The notes: a model not told the origin generated them from the letters alone. A stretch of DNA of 58,062 nt from Streptomyces lavendofoliae (GCF_014649735.1 NZ_BMTP01000024.1:1-58062), one strand, 5' to 3'. Positions 1-8,517 are shown, counted from the stretch's first letter. Numbers and translations are program-made.

Positions 1-1
1 G

Positions 2-58
2 GAGCAGATGGAGAAGGACGGCGTGATGTCCGGAGAGCCCGCCGTCACCGTCAGCTGA
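2..58 (+). CDS. C-terminal end of an upstream gene, probably ispG (partial)
   Basis: An open frame enters from the left edge and stops with TGA at 56-58, giving a short tail ending ...GVMSGEPAVTVS. The 18 residues are too few to identify by motif. The assignment to IspG, the 4-hydroxy-3-methylbut-2-enyl diphosphate synthase of the MEP isoprenoid pathway, is an inference from the usual Streptomyces order ispG - GNAT - GNAT - proS and from the general look of the tail. A hairpin follows directly, fitting the end of a transcription unit. Confidence 0.4.
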   Translation, partial: EQMEKDGVMSGEPAVTVS

Positions 59-78
59 CCCCGGGAGACGAGCCCGGA

Positions 79-99
79 GGGGCCCCGCCGGGAGGCCCC
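79..99 (+). terminator. GC-rich hairpin after the partial upstream gene
   Basis: GGGGCC at 79-84 pairs with GGCCCC at 94-99 across a 9-base loop, 21 bases after the stop codon. There is no U tract, as is usual for Streptomyces terminators. Seen in the sequence; the terminator role is inferred. Confidence 0.4.
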
Positions 100-229
100 G
101 GCCGACCGGCCGCGACGGGGGTGCGGCGGCACCGTCGGGGCGGGGGCGCCGGGGCCGGGTCCTGCCGTTGCCCCTGCGGCGCCGGGTACAGTGCCAGGAC
201 CCGTATGGAACGCATGGTGAGGCCCCCTC

Positions 230-1075
230 GTGTTGACGCAGACCACCACCCGGGTCCTCGAGCCCAGCGACCTCGGCGCCGCGCTCGCCGTACTCGAGAG
301 CGAGCCCGTCGCCAACGCGTTCGTCACCTCCCGCGTGCAGGTCGCGGGGCTCGACCCGTGGCGCCTCGGCGGCGAGATGTGGGGCTGGTACGCGGACGGG
401 CGACTGCGCTCGCTCTGCTACTCCGGCGCCAACCTCGTCCCGATCTGCGCCACGCCCGAAGCCGTCCGCGGCTTCGCCGACCGTGCCCGCCGGGCCGGCC
501 GGCGCTGTTCGTCGATCGTCGGCCCCGCGGAGCCCACCGCCCAGCTGTGGCGGCTCCTCGAACCGAACTGGGGCCCCGCCCGGGACGTCCGCGCCCACCA
601 GCCGCTGATGGTCACCGACCGGCCGTCCCCGGACGTCGAGCCCGACCCGCGCGTCCGCCGCGTCCGCAAGGACGAGATGGACGTGATCATGCCGGCGTGC
701 GTGGCGATGTTCACCGAGGAGGTCGGCGTCTCGCCGATGGCCGGTGACGGCGGCCTGCTCTACCAGGCCCGCGTCGCCGAGCTCGTCGGCGCCGGCCGCT
801 CGTTCGCCCGTGTCGAGGACGGCAAGGTCGTCTTCAAGGCGGAGATCGGCGCGGCCACCTCCCAGGCATGCCAGATCCAGGGCGTCTGGGTGGCCCCCGA
901 GTACCGGGGCCGCGGCCTGTCCGAGGCGGGCATGGCCGCCGTGCTGCGCTACGCCCTCGACGACATCGCGCCGGTCGTCTCGCTGTACGTCAACGACTAC
1001 AACCTCCCGGCCAGGGCCGCGTACCGCCGCGTCGGCTTCGAGGAGGTCGGCGCCTTCATGAGCGTGCTCTTCTGA
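230..1075 (+). CDS. GNAT acetyltransferase with DUF4081-like N-terminal domain
   Basis: Encodes a 281-residue protein starting at GTG 230 (MLTQTTTRVLEPSDL). The C-terminal third carries the acetyl-CoA binding signature of GCN5-related N-acetyltransferases: a GVWVAPEYRGRGLSEAGMA stretch (Q/RxxGxG/A loop) followed by LYVNDYNLPARAAYRRVGF, the typical beta4-alpha3 to end-of-fold region. The N-terminal half resembles the DUF4081 module often attached to actinobacterial GNATs. The substrate is unknown; the neighbouring GNAT and proS suggest no specific target. The GTG is preceded by a weak GA-rich ribosome site. The family call is secure, the substrate is not. Confidence 0.85.
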   Translation: MLTQTTTRVLEPSDLGAALAVLESEPVANAFVTSRVQVAGLDPWRLGGEMWGWYADGRLRSLCYSGANLVPICATPEAVRGFADRARRAGRRCSSIVGPAEPTAQLWRLLEPNWGPARDVRAHQPLMVTDRPSPDVEPDPRVRRVRKDEMDVIMPACVAMFTEEVGVSPMAGDGGLLYQARVAELVGAGRSFARVEDGKVVFKAEIGAATSQACQIQGVWVAPEYRGRGLSEAGMAAVLRYALDDIAPVVSLYVNDYNLPARAAYRRVGFEEVGAFMSVLF

Positions 1076-1107
1076 CCCGCTCGGAGGCGCTTGTATGGTT
1101 CGGTCGC

Positions 1108-1665
1108 ATGGATGACGTCGTGATCGGGCCGGTCGACCTCGCCGCACGCGTGGACGCCGCCCTCGCCGTACAGGCCGTCGCCTTCGGGCTGAGCGACGAC
1201 GAGGTCGCGGTCCGGCGCCACATCGTGCTGCGCCACCTCCAGAGCCCGGGCGCCCGCGCCTGGGGCGCGACGACCCCGGCCGGGCGGCTGGTGGGCTTCG
1301 TGTACGGAATGCCCAACGACCGCACCCACTGGTGGTCGACGGTCGTCCAGCCCTACCTCGTCCGCGAGGGCAACGGCGCCTGGCTCGACGACTCCTTCGT
1401 GATCACCGAGCTCCACGTCCACCCCGACTTCCAGGGCCGGGGGATCGGGCGGGAGCTGATCACCACCATCACGGACGCCGCCGATGAGCCGCGCTCCATC
1501 CTGTCCGCCATCGACGTGGAGAACCCGGCCCGGTTCCTCTACCGCTCCCTCGGGTACACCGACCTGGCCCGCCGGGTCCACTTCCCGAGCGCCGCGAAGC
1601 CGTACGCGGTGATGGGCGCGCCGCTGCCGCTGCCGCGCCGGGAGGGGCGGCCCGGGCGGAACTGA
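1108..1665 (+). CDS. GNAT family N-acetyltransferase
   Basis: A 185-residue protein from ATG 1108; the same open frame extends further upstream but only inside the preceding gene. The stretch FVITELHVHPDFQGRGIGRELI is a clear GNAT motif A (acetyl-CoA pyrophosphate loop Q-G-R-G-I-G), followed by a DVENPARFLYRSLGY segment typical of the C-terminal part of the fold. The gene lies 32 bases after another GNAT gene and 68 bases before proS, and may be cotranscribed with the first. The acceptor substrate cannot be read from the sequence. Confidence 0.8.
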   Translation: MDDVVIGPVDLAARVDAALAVQAVAFGLSDDEVAVRRHIVLRHLQSPGARAWGATTPAGRLVGFVYGMPNDRTHWWSTVVQPYLVREGNGAWLDDSFVITELHVHPDFQGRGIGRELITTITDAADEPRSILSAIDVENPARFLYRSLGYTDLARRVHFPSAAKPYAVMGAPLPLPRREGRPGRN

Positions 1666-1733
1666 TTTCCGCCAGCACCCGCCACGCGGCTAACCTCCTA
1701 GCCATCACACTTTTCACCGCAGGAGAGTTCCCC

Positions 1734-3428
1734 ATGGCCCAGGTCCAGCGCATGTCCCGGTTGATGGTCAAGACACTGCGCGACGACCCGGCGGACGCCG
1801 AGACGCTCAGCCACAAGCTGCTCGTCCGCGCCGGTTACGTCCGCCGCAACGCCGCGGGCATCTGGTCCTGGCTGCCGCTGGGCATGAAGGTGCTGGAGAA
1901 CGTCTCCCGCGTGGTGCGCGAGGAGATGGACGCGATCGGCGCGCAGGAGGTGCTGCTGCCGGCGCTGCTGCCCAAGGAGCCCTACGAGGCGACGGGCCGC
2001 TGGGAGGAGTACGGCGCCGAGCTGTTCCGCCTCAAGGACCGCAAGGGCGCCGACTACCTCCTCGGCCCCACCCACGAGGAGATCTTCACCCAGCTGGTCA
2101 AGGACCAGTGCACGTCCTACAAGGACCTGCCGGTGATCCTCTACCAGATCCAGACGAAGTACCGCGACGAGGCGCGTCCCCGTTCCGGCATCCTGCGCGG
2201 CCGCGAGTTCCAGATGAAGGACTCGTACTCCTTCGACACCACGGACGAGGGCCTGGCCGAGTCGTACGCGCTGCACCGCCAGGCGTACATCAAGATCTTC
2301 GACCGGCTCGGTCTTCGGCACAAGATCGTCTCGGCGGTCTCGGGCGCCATGGGCGGCTCGGCCTCCGAGGAGTTCCTGGCCCCGGCCGCCGCCGGCGAGG
2401 ACACCTTCGTCTACTGCCCGAACTGCGACTACGCCGCCAACACCGAGGCCGTCACGTTCAAGCAGCAGCCGGAGGACCCGGGCGCGCACGGGCCGGTGGA
2501 GGAGCTGGACACCCCCGACACGCCGACCATCGAGACGCTGGCCGCGCACCTGGGCGTCCCGGCCTCCCACACGCTGAAGAACCTGCTGGTCAAGGTGGAC
2601 GGCGAGATCGTCGCCGTCGGCGTGCCCGGCGACCGCGAGGTGGACCTGGGCAAGCTGGAGGACCACCTGGCCCCGGCCACCGTCGAGATGGTCACCGCCG
2701 AGGACTTCGAGGGCCGTGAGGACCTCGTGCGCGGCTACGTCGGCCCGCAGGGCCTCGACAAGGTCCGGTACATCGCCGACCCGCGCGTCTCGCCCGGCAC
2801 GGCCTGGATCACCGGCGCCAACAAGCCCGGCACCCACGCGAAGAACGTCGTCGCAGGCCGGGACTTCGAGGTCGACCAGTACCTGGACGTCGTCGTGGTG
2901 GAGGAGGGCGACCCCTGCCCGCTCTGCGGCGGCGACCTGAAGATCGACCGCGCGATCGAGATCGGCCACATCTTCCAGCTCGGCCGCAAGTACGCGGACG
3001 CGTTCCAGCTCGACGTCCTGGGCCAGAACGGCAAGCCCGTCCGCGTCACCATGGGGTCGTACGGCATCGGCGTCTCCCGCGCCGTCGCGGCCCTGGCCGA
3101 GCAGCACGCCGACGAGCAGGGCCTGTGCTGGCCCCGCGAGATCGCCCCGGCCGACGTCCACGTCGTCGCGGCGGGCAAGGCGCTCCAGACCGAGCTGGCG
3201 CTGGACGTGTCGGAGCGGCTGAAGGCGGCCGGCCTGCGGGTCCTGGTCGACGACCGGGCCGGTGTGTCGCCGGGCGTGAAGTTCACGGACGCCGAGCTCA
3301 TCGGCGTACCGAAGATCCTCGTCGCCGGCCGCCGCTCGGGCGAGGGCGTCCTGGAGCTCAAGGACCGCCGCACCGGCGAGCGCGAGGAGCTGACGGTCGA
3401 CGAGGCGATCGCCCGCCTCACCGCCTGA
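1734..3428 (+). CDS. proS: Prolyl-tRNA synthetase (class II, bacterial type with editing domain)
   Basis: Charges tRNA-Pro with proline in the cytoplasm. The 564-residue length matches the bacterial ProS type 1, which carries an INS editing domain (YbaK-like, here roughly residues 230-400) between class II motifs 2 and 3. The N-terminal part has the catalytic core with PTHEEIFTQLVKDQ and the motif 2 stretch RDEARPRSGILRGREFQMKD. Motif 3 is GSYGIGVSRAVAALAEQ, and an anticodon-binding domain ends the protein. Start ATG 1734 is preceded by an AGGAG site at 1721-1725. The gene is convergent with the band-7 gene and closed by a hairpin. Confidence 0.97.
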   Translation: MAQVQRMSRLMVKTLRDDPADAETLSHKLLVRAGYVRRNAAGIWSWLPLGMKVLENVSRVVREEMDAIGAQEVLLPALLPKEPYEATGRWEEYGAELFRLKDRKGADYLLGPTHEEIFTQLVKDQCTSYKDLPVILYQIQTKYRDEARPRSGILRGREFQMKDSYSFDTTDEGLAESYALHRQAYIKIFDRLGLRHKIVSAVSGAMGGSASEEFLAPAAAGEDTFVYCPNCDYAANTEAVTFKQQPEDPGAHGPVEELDTPDTPTIETLAAHLGVPASHTLKNLLVKVDGEIVAVGVPGDREVDLGKLEDHLAPATVEMVTAEDFEGREDLVRGYVGPQGLDKVRYIADPRVSPGTAWITGANKPGTHAKNVVAGRDFEVDQYLDVVVVEEGDPCPLCGGDLKIDRAIEIGHIFQLGRKYADAFQLDVLGQNGKPVRVTMGSYGIGVSRAVAALAEQHADEQGLCWPREIAPADVHVVAAGKALQTELALDVSERLKAAGLRVLVDDRAGVSPGVKFTDAELIGVPKILVAGRRSGEGVLELKDRRTGEREELTVDEAIARLTA

Positions 3429-3432
3429 CGCC

Positions 3433-3452
3433 CCCGGGGCTCCGCCCCCGGG
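3433..3452 (+). terminator. proS terminator-like hairpin
   Basis: CCCGGGG at 3433-3439 pairs with CCCCGGG at 3446-3452 over a 6-base loop, 4 bases after the proS stop. This is the common GC-only stem between convergent Streptomyces genes; it has no U tract. Confidence 0.55.
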
Positions 3453-3596
3453 CCGGGCCTGCCCCCGTGCCCCGCTCCGGGCCGTCGCCCCCGGTGGTGG
3501 GCGGTCGTCCCGCTGGGGCGGGACGGGTGGTCACAACGGGACGGGGCGGTGCCCTTTCGGCGGTGACCCCCGGGGTGGGGGTCCCGCCCCGCGAGG

Positions 3597-4553
3597 TCAG
3601 ATGCAGCCCGCCGTACCCGCGTCGTCGTCCCGTACGTGGGGCGTCGGCGCCGGTTCGCGTACCGGCGGCTCGGGGACCGGCTCCGGCGACCGCGCGGCGC
3701 GGGACGTGTCGAGCGGATCGTGCAGGTGCGGGTCGTGGACGTGCAGCGCCGGCGGGTGGGGGGCCGGCTGCTGCCGGTCCACCGGGGGTGGGCTCTGCGC
3801 GGCCCGCTCCAGGAAGCGCAGCAGTTCCACAGGGAACGGCAGCACCAGCGTGGAGTTCTTCTCGGCGGCGACCGCGACGATGGTCTGGAGCAGCCGCAGC
3901 TGGAGCGCGGACGGGGTCTCCGACATCACACCCGCCGCCTCGGCCAGCTTCTTCGACGCCTGGAGTTCGGCGTCCGCGTTGATGACCCGGGCCCGCCGCT
4001 CGCGGTCGGCCTCGGCCTGGCGGGCCATCGACCGCTTCATCGTCTCCGGCAGGGAGACGTCCTTGATCTCGACCCGGTCGATGGTCACCCCCCACTCGAC
4101 GGCCGGGTTGTCGATCATCAGCTCCAGCCCCTGGTTGAGCTGCTCCCGGTTGGAGAGCAGGTCGTCCAGGTCGCTCTTGCCGATGATCGAACGCAGGGAG
4201 GTCTGGGCGATCTGCGAGACCGCGAACCGGTAGTCCTCGACCCGGATGATCGCCGCCGCCGCGTCCACGACCTTGAAGTAGATGACCGCGTCGACCCTCA
4301 CGGTGACGTTGTCACGGGTGATGCCGTCCTGGGCGGGCACCGGCATGGTCACGATCTGCATGTTCACCTTGTGCAGGCGGTCGATGAACGGGACCACCAT
4401 GGTGAACCCGGGTCCCCGGACGCCGCTGCGGAGCCGCCCGAAGCGCAGGACCACGCCCTTCTCGTACTGCTTGACGACCCTGGCGGCCGCCGCCACGTAC
4501 ACCACGGCGGCCGAACCCGTGGCCGCCGCCGCTGCCAGCACTTCCTCGACCAT
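3597..4553 (-). CDS. SPFH/band-7 (stomatin/HflK-like) membrane protein
   Basis: A 318-residue protein. Residues about 3-23 form a hydrophobic N-terminal membrane segment, followed by the SPFH domain: VVKQYEKGVVLRFGRLR, then GPGFTMVVPFIDRLHKVNMQ and TRDNVTVRVDAVIYFKVVDA, the hallmark stomatin repeats. A coiled helical region follows (TMKRSMARQAEADRERRARVINADAELQASKKLAEAA), and the last ~65 residues are a proline/histidine-rich acidic tail unlike the core. Stomatin-type proteins assemble on membranes and often scaffold proteases or channels. No NfeD or protease partner is adjacent, so the role here is open. It reads leftward with its own upstream region (4554-4627) and meets proS tail to tail. 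Confidence 0.85.
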   Translation of the reverse strand: MVEEVLAAAAATGSAAVVYVAAAARVVKQYEKGVVLRFGRLRSGVRGPGFTMVVPFIDRLHKVNMQIVTMPVPAQDGITRDNVTVRVDAVIYFKVVDAAAAIIRVEDYRFAVSQIAQTSLRSIIGKSDLDDLLSNREQLNQGLELMIDNPAVEWGVTIDRVEIKDVSLPETMKRSMARQAEADRERRARVINADAELQASKKLAEAAGVMSETPSALQLRLLQTIVAVAAEKNSTLVLPFPVELLRFLERAAQSPPPVDRQQPAPHPPALHVHDPHLHDPLDTSRAARSPEPVPEPPVREPAPTPHVRDDDAGTAGCI

Positions 4554-4627
4554 GACGGCCCTCCCGTCCGAGCGGGTGGTACGGGTGCGTTATGCCCAAT
4601 ATCGCACCTATAGGGCCATTCGGGGAG

Positions 4628-5581
4628 TCAGAGCCAGCCGGCGAACTCCAGCAGCAGCTCCCCGTCCTGCCGCCGCCCCGCCGCCAGGGCCCGCGTCCCC
4701 GACTCCACGGCCCGGAACAGCGTCCAGCCCCGCAGCCGCTCGCGGTCCACATCCAGGGAGTCGGCCAGCTTGTTCACCCGGCGGCGCCCCGACGTGGCGC
4801 CCGAGGCCGCCGCCACGAGGTCCTCGACCCGGTCGCGGACCAGCCGCGCCAGGTCGTACGCCCGTTCGCCCACCAGGGGCTCGGGGCCGACCGCCAGCCA
4901 GGGCGCCCGGTCCCCGGCGAGCACCTTGCCCTGCCGGAAGTTCCCGTGCAGCAGCAGCTCCTCGGGGGCGTCCGCCACCAGTGCGTCCCTGGCGTCCAGG
5001 GCGGCGGACACCAGGGCGGCCGTCTCGTCGTCCTTCGCCGCCCGCATGGCCCCCGCCTGACGCGCGGTCCGCTCGGCGACCGACTCGAAGCGGTGGCCCT
5101 CCGGCGGGGCCACCCACAGCCGCCGTACGGTGCCGGCCGCCTCCAGCAGAGCCTTGGCCTCCGGCAGAGACCGCAGGCTGACCTCCGTGTGCAGCCGCTC
5201 CAGCAACAGCCCCGCCCCGGCCGCGTCCGTCGCGACGGCCTCCGCACCCGCCGCGTCCGCGGCCCCGGCCTCCGGCCCGGCCGCGTCCAGCAGCTGGACC
5301 GTTCCCCAGCCGTTCCAGTGGGCCAGCGCCGCCCGCTCCAGGTCCGGCGCGGCGAACGGCGGCGCCACCTTCAGCGCGCCCGGGGTGCCGTCCGGCAGAC
5401 GCACCAGGGCGACGAGGCTGCTGCGGCCACCGGGGGCGACCACCCTTTCGACGTCCAGGTGCCGCAGGCCGACCGCCCGCCGGGCGACCTCCGGAAGCCG
5501 GGCGAGCCAGTCGCCCGCGGCCGCGTCCCCGTACGTCTCGCCGAGGGCCCGCACCAGTCGCTGCGGTGGTTCAAAACCCAT
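4628..5581 (-). CDS. Aminoglycoside/hydroxyurea phosphotransferase-fold protein lacking catalytic residues (probable pseudokinase)
   Basis: A 317-residue protein related to the APH(6)/streptomycin kinase family. The N-lobe keeps the ATP-binding lysine in ALKVAPP (K71) and a following LERAALAHWNGWGTVQLLDAAG helix. The sites needed for phosphotransfer are changed: the HGDLHxxN loop reads HGNFRQGKV (residues 212-220, catalytic Asp to Asn214, metal Asn to Lys219), and the IDPK metal motif reads VGPEP (231-235, Asp to Gly). The flanking LVGERAYDLARLVRDR is otherwise family-typical. The start MGFEPP at 5581 is preferred over an ATG at 5650 because GAGGGA lies upstream of it. A scaffolding or ligand-sensing role is inferred from the lost residues; resistance activity is unlikely. 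Confidence 0.75.
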   Translation of the reverse strand: MGFEPPQRLVRALGETYGDAAAGDWLARLPEVARRAVGLRHLDVERVVAPGGRSSLVALVRLPDGTPGALKVAPPFAAPDLERAALAHWNGWGTVQLLDAAGPEAGAADAAGAEAVATDAAGAGLLLERLHTEVSLRSLPEAKALLEAAGTVRRLWVAPPEGHRFESVAERTARQAGAMRAAKDDETAALVSAALDARDALVADAPEELLLHGNFRQGKVLAGDRAPWLAVGPEPLVGERAYDLARLVRDRVEDLVAAASGATSGRRRVNKLADSLDVDRERLRGWTLFRAVESGTRALAAGRRQDGELLLEFAGWL

Positions 5582-5683
5582 GCGTGCGTCGTTCCCTCTC
5601 GAAGCCGGGTCCTCGGTCCTTGTGCTCGCGTTCCGCCGCGCCACCGGCACGTGCGGGCGCCGCCGTCGGTCCTGCGGCGCGGC

Positions 5684-6112
5684 TCAGCCGCCCGATCGCT
5701 CGGCGAGCCCAGGAAAGGCTACGCCGCTGCCCCGCCACCGCACGGCCCGGACCGCCGCCTCCCGCAGCGCGCTCGCCGCCTCCCGGCGCAGCGGCCCCTC
5801 CGCGGCCCGTACGAGGTCGGAGTACACGCCCGCGACCCGGTCCTCCAGCTCGGAGGCCAGCCGGACGGCCGCCGCCGCGTCCGGCACCGGGAACGGCAGC
5901 GCGTAGGCGGCGGCGGACGCGGCGGGCCTGCCGCCCAGGTCGCGCACCGCGCGGGCCAGCGCGTCCCGCCGGGCCCGGTGCGCGGCGTACGCGGCGGTCG
6001 CCTCCGCCGCCCGGTCGCGGCCGATCCGGCCGCCGACGACCCCGTACCCGTACACGGCCGCGTGCTCGGCGGCCAGCGCCGCCTGGGCGGCCTCCAGAGC
6101 GGCCTCGCTCAT
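5684..6112 (-). CDS. Ferritin-like DUF4439 family protein
   Basis: A 142-residue, mostly alpha-helical, alanine-rich protein beginning MSEAALEAAQAALAAEHAAVYGYGVVGG. The EHAAVYGYG helix and a second helix with AYAAHRARRDAL resemble the four-helix ferritin-like DUF4439 domain of actinobacteria. Its ATG overlaps the stop of the upstream lipoprotein gene (TCAT at 6109-6112), so the two are translationally coupled and probably act together. An iron or redox role is suggested only by the fold; the classical di-iron ligand set is not obvious. It ends 102 bases before the kinase-like gene. Confidence 0.7.
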   Translation of the reverse strand: MSEAALEAAQAALAAEHAAVYGYGVVGGRIGRDRAAEATAAYAAHRARRDALARAVRDLGGRPAASAAAYALPFPVPDAAAAVRLASELEDRVAGVYSDLVRAAEGPLRREAASALREAAVRAVRWRGSGVAFPGLAERSGG

Positions 6113-6732
6113 GACGGGGTCCCTTCGGCGGTCAGCAGGTACGCGTGCGCGGCCGCGGCGGCGGCGACGGACGCCAGGAGCCGCGCGAGCTCGGGCGGGG
6201 CGGTGAGCAGGGCGGCGGCGTGCGCGTCGGCGGTCCCGCGTGCCGCTGCGGCCAGCTCGGCGACCGCGACACCGGGGTCGGCGGGCACCGTGCCCACCGG
6301 AACCGCCGGGGTGCCCGACGCGACGCCGGCACCCGGCGCCACCGGAGCGCCCGGCGCCCCCGCCCGAGCCGGGGCGTCCGGCGCGGTGGGGACGCCCGGG
6401 GTGGCGGGGGCGCTCGGGACGGGCGAGGCGGGCGGGGCGCCCGGGGGTGCCAGCGCGGCGACGTGGGCCGCCACCGCCGCCCGCAGCGGGGCCAGCCGGG
6501 CGGCCAGCGGGGGGTGCACGGTGAGGACCTCGTCGTACCGGACCAGCAGCGTCGCGCTGGTCGAGGCCGACCGGCGCCGCAGGGCCGCCTCCGCCCGCGC
6601 GGCTTGTTCGGCCGTCCGGGTGGCCGGCGTGCCACCCGGGCCGCCGGCCGTGCACGCGCCGAGCGCACCGGCCGCCGCCACCGCGCCCGTGGCGATGAGC
6701 GCGTGTCTGCGTGTCGTTCCCGTACGCCTCAC
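6109..6732 (-). CDS. Putative Tat-exported lipoprotein
   Basis: A 207-residue protein with a twin-arginine signal (TTRRHALIATG, arginines 8-9), a hydrophobic alanine stretch and a lipobox ending at Cys27 (ALGAC), so it is predicted to be exported folded and lipid-anchored on the outer face of the membrane. The mature part is helical (SASTSATLLVRYDEVLTVHP...) with a long Pro/Ala/Gly linker around residues 95-150. The final segment has ELAAAARGTADAHAAALL. It overlaps the downstream ferritin-like gene by 4 bp. Function is not recognised; the pair is common beside rimP in Streptomyces. Confidence 0.7.
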   Translation of the reverse strand: MRRTGTTRRHALIATGAVAAAGALGACTAGGPGGTPATRTAEQAARAEAALRRRSASTSATLLVRYDEVLTVHPPLAARLAPLRAAVAAHVAALAPPGAPPASPVPSAPATPGVPTAPDAPARAGAPGAPVAPGAGVASGTPAVPVGTVPADPGVAVAELAAAARGTADAHAAALLTAPPELARLLASVAAAAAAHAYLLTAEGTPS

Positions 6733-6897
6733 GCGTCACTCCCTCAGCAGCCGGACCAGCAGGACCCGAAGATCACCGCAGGCGAGCGTACCTGCGGCTC
6801 GTCACGAGGTGGACGGCAACACCCCTCGCGACCGGATACCCTTTGATCTGACACGCGACGATCCCACAACAGCACACGCGGCCGAGGAGTCACCCGG

Positions 6898-7395
6898 ATG
6901 AGCACCACCCAGAGCGAAAGGCTGCGCGGGCTGCTGGAACCGCTGGTCAGCGCGCAGGACCTGGACCTCGAGGAGATCGAGGTGTCCCGGGCGGGCCGGC
7001 GGCGGATGCTGAGGATCATCGTCGACTCGGACGAGGGCGTGGAACTCGACACCTGCGCCGAGCTGAGCCGCGCCATCTCCGACAAGCTCGACGAGACGGA
7101 CGCGATGGGCGACGAGGAGTACGTCCTCGAAGTCAGCTCGCCGGGCGCGGACCGTCCGCTGACCGAGCACCGCCACTACGTACGCGCCACCGGCCGCCTG
7201 GTGAAGCTCCAGCTGCGCGAGACGGGCGAGCTGGTGGCCCGCATCCTCTCCGTGGACGACGAGGGCCTCGATCTCGAGGTGCCGGGCGTGAAGGGGCGCA
7301 AGCCCACCGCCCGCCGCGTCGCGTTCCCGGACATCGCGAAGGCACGCGTGGAGATCGAGTTCAACCGCAAGGACAAGAAGGAAGAGGAGGCGTAG
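6898..7395 (+). CDS. rimP: Ribosome maturation factor RimP
   Basis: Assists 30S subunit assembly. The 165-residue protein has the usual two-domain RimP layout: an N-terminal alpha/beta domain (LRGLLEPLVSAQDLDLEEIEVSRAGRRRMLRIIVDSDEGV...LDETDAMGDEEYVLEVSSPGADRPL) with the conserved EVSSPG-DRPL motif, followed by an SH3-like C-terminal domain (GRLVKLQLRETGELVARILSVDDEGLDLEV). It ends with a basic/acidic tail. Start ATG 6898 follows GAGGAG. It is the first gene of the nusA-infB cluster, 2 bases ahead of nusA. A promoter should lie in 6733-6897; a TACCCT -10-like box at about 6835-6840 lacks a good -35. Confidence 0.95.
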   Translation: MSTTQSERLRGLLEPLVSAQDLDLEEIEVSRAGRRRMLRIIVDSDEGVELDTCAELSRAISDKLDETDAMGDEEYVLEVSSPGADRPLTEHRHYVRATGRLVKLQLRETGELVARILSVDDEGLDLEVPGVKGRKPTARRVAFPDIAKARVEIEFNRKDKKEEEA

Positions 7396-7397
7396 CC

Positions 7398-8402
7398 GTG
7401 GACATCGACGTGAAGCTCCTGAGGGGCTTGGCACAGGAGAAGGAGATCGCCTTCGACCTGTTGGTCGAGGCCATCGAGTCGGCCCTCCTCATCGCCTACC
7501 ACCGCACCGAGGGAGCCCGCCGTCACGCCCGTGTCGTGCTGGACCGGCAGACCGGTCATGTGACGGTGTGGGCGAAGGAGGACCCGGCGGACCTGGAGGA
7601 GGGGCAGGAGCCCAAGGAGTTCGACGACACGCCGTCGGACTTCGGCCGGATCGCGGCGAGCACCGCCCGCCAGGTCATCCAGCAGCGTCTGCGGGACGCC
7701 GAGAACGACGTCACCTTCGGCGAGTACGCCCGCCGCGAGGGCGACATCGTCGCCGGCATGGTGCAGCAGGGCAAGGACCCCAAGAACGTCCTGGTGAGGC
7801 TGGACGACAAGCTGGAGGCCATCCTGCCGGTGCAGGAGCAGGTGCCCGGCGAGGAGTACACGCACGGGCTGCGCCTGCGCACGTACGTCGTCCGCGTCGC
7901 CAAGGGGGTGCGCGGCCCGTCGGTCACCCTGTCGCGCACGCACCCCAATCTGGTGAAGAAGCTCTTCGCGCTGGAGGTCCCGGAGATCGCCGACGGGTCC
8001 GTCGAGATCGCCGCGATCGCCCGTGAGGCCGGCCACCGCACCAAGATCGCGGTCCGGTCCACCCGCTCGGGTCTGAACGCCAAGGGTGCCTGCATCGGCC
8101 CGATGGGCAGCCGGGTGCGCAACGTGATGGCCGAGCTCCTCGGTGAGAAGATCGACATCGTCGACTGGTCGGACGACCCGGCCGAGATGGTGGCGAACGC
8201 CCTGTCCCCGGCCCGCGTCTCCAAGGTCGAGGTCGTCGACCTCGGCGCCAGGTCCGCCCGGGTGACCGTGCCGGACTACCAGCTGTCGCTGGCGATCGGC
8301 AAGGAGGGGCAGAACGCCCGCCTGGCCGCCCGTCTGACCGGCTGGCGCATCGACATCCGCCCGGACACCGAGCAGCAGCAGCCCGCGGCGGACCAGGACT
8401 GA
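7398..8402 (+). CDS. nusA: Transcription termination/antitermination factor NusA
   Basis: Binds RNA polymerase and nascent RNA and modulates pausing, termination and rRNA antitermination. The 334-residue protein has, in order, an N-terminal RNAP-binding domain (to about 105), an S1 domain (EGDIVAGMVQQGKDPKNVLVRLDDKLEAILP), and two KH domains (KGVRGPSVTLSRTHPNLVKKLF and ...GARSARVTVPDYQLSLAIGKEGQNARLAARLTGWRIDI). The GxxG loop GKEGQN is visible in KH2. The acidic C-terminal repeats of E. coli NusA are absent, as usual in actinobacteria. GTG start at 7398, 2 bases after the rimP stop. Confidence 0.96.
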   Translation: MDIDVKLLRGLAQEKEIAFDLLVEAIESALLIAYHRTEGARRHARVVLDRQTGHVTVWAKEDPADLEEGQEPKEFDDTPSDFGRIAASTARQVIQQRLRDAENDVTFGEYARREGDIVAGMVQQGKDPKNVLVRLDDKLEAILPVQEQVPGEEYTHGLRLRTYVVRVAKGVRGPSVTLSRTHPNLVKKLFALEVPEIADGSVEIAAIAREAGHRTKIAVRSTRSGLNAKGACIGPMGSRVRNVMAELLGEKIDIVDWSDDPAEMVANALSPARVSKVEVVDLGARSARVTVPDYQLSLAIGKEGQNARLAARLTGWRIDIRPDTEQQQPAADQD

Positions 8403-8408
8403 CACGCG

Positions 8409-8430
8409 TTCCCCGGCCCCGGCCGGGGAA
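8409..8430 (+). terminator. Near-perfect palindrome after nusA
   Basis: TTCCCCGGCC (8409-8418) and GGCCGGGGAA (8421-8430) are exact inverted repeats with almost no loop; in RNA this gives an 8-bp stem with a short C-rich loop, 6 bases after the nusA stop. It could partially terminate transcription between nusA and ylxR-infB. No U tract follows. Confidence 0.45.
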
Positions 8431-8517
8431 TAGAACCCGTCGTCGTCACGTTGTGCGATGGCGAGATCACGACAACAACCGTTCGATTTTTGCCCCGATG
8501 GGGTGAGGTCGGTGCGG

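Noticed and set aside
4628..5581. An active aminoglycoside-resistance kinase
   Set aside because: The catalytic Asp, metal-binding Asn and DPK Asp positions are all substituted.
5582..5650. Longer N-terminus for the kinase-like protein (ATG 5650)
   Set aside because: The extra 23 residues lack a ribosome site, while ATG 5581 has GAGGGA upstream and the family-like MGFEPP start.
4592..6901. 769-codon plus-strand frame over the kinase-like and lipoprotein genes
   Set aside because: It runs across three leftward genes and intergenic DNA with no motif, whereas the minus-strand genes show family signatures and coupling overlaps.
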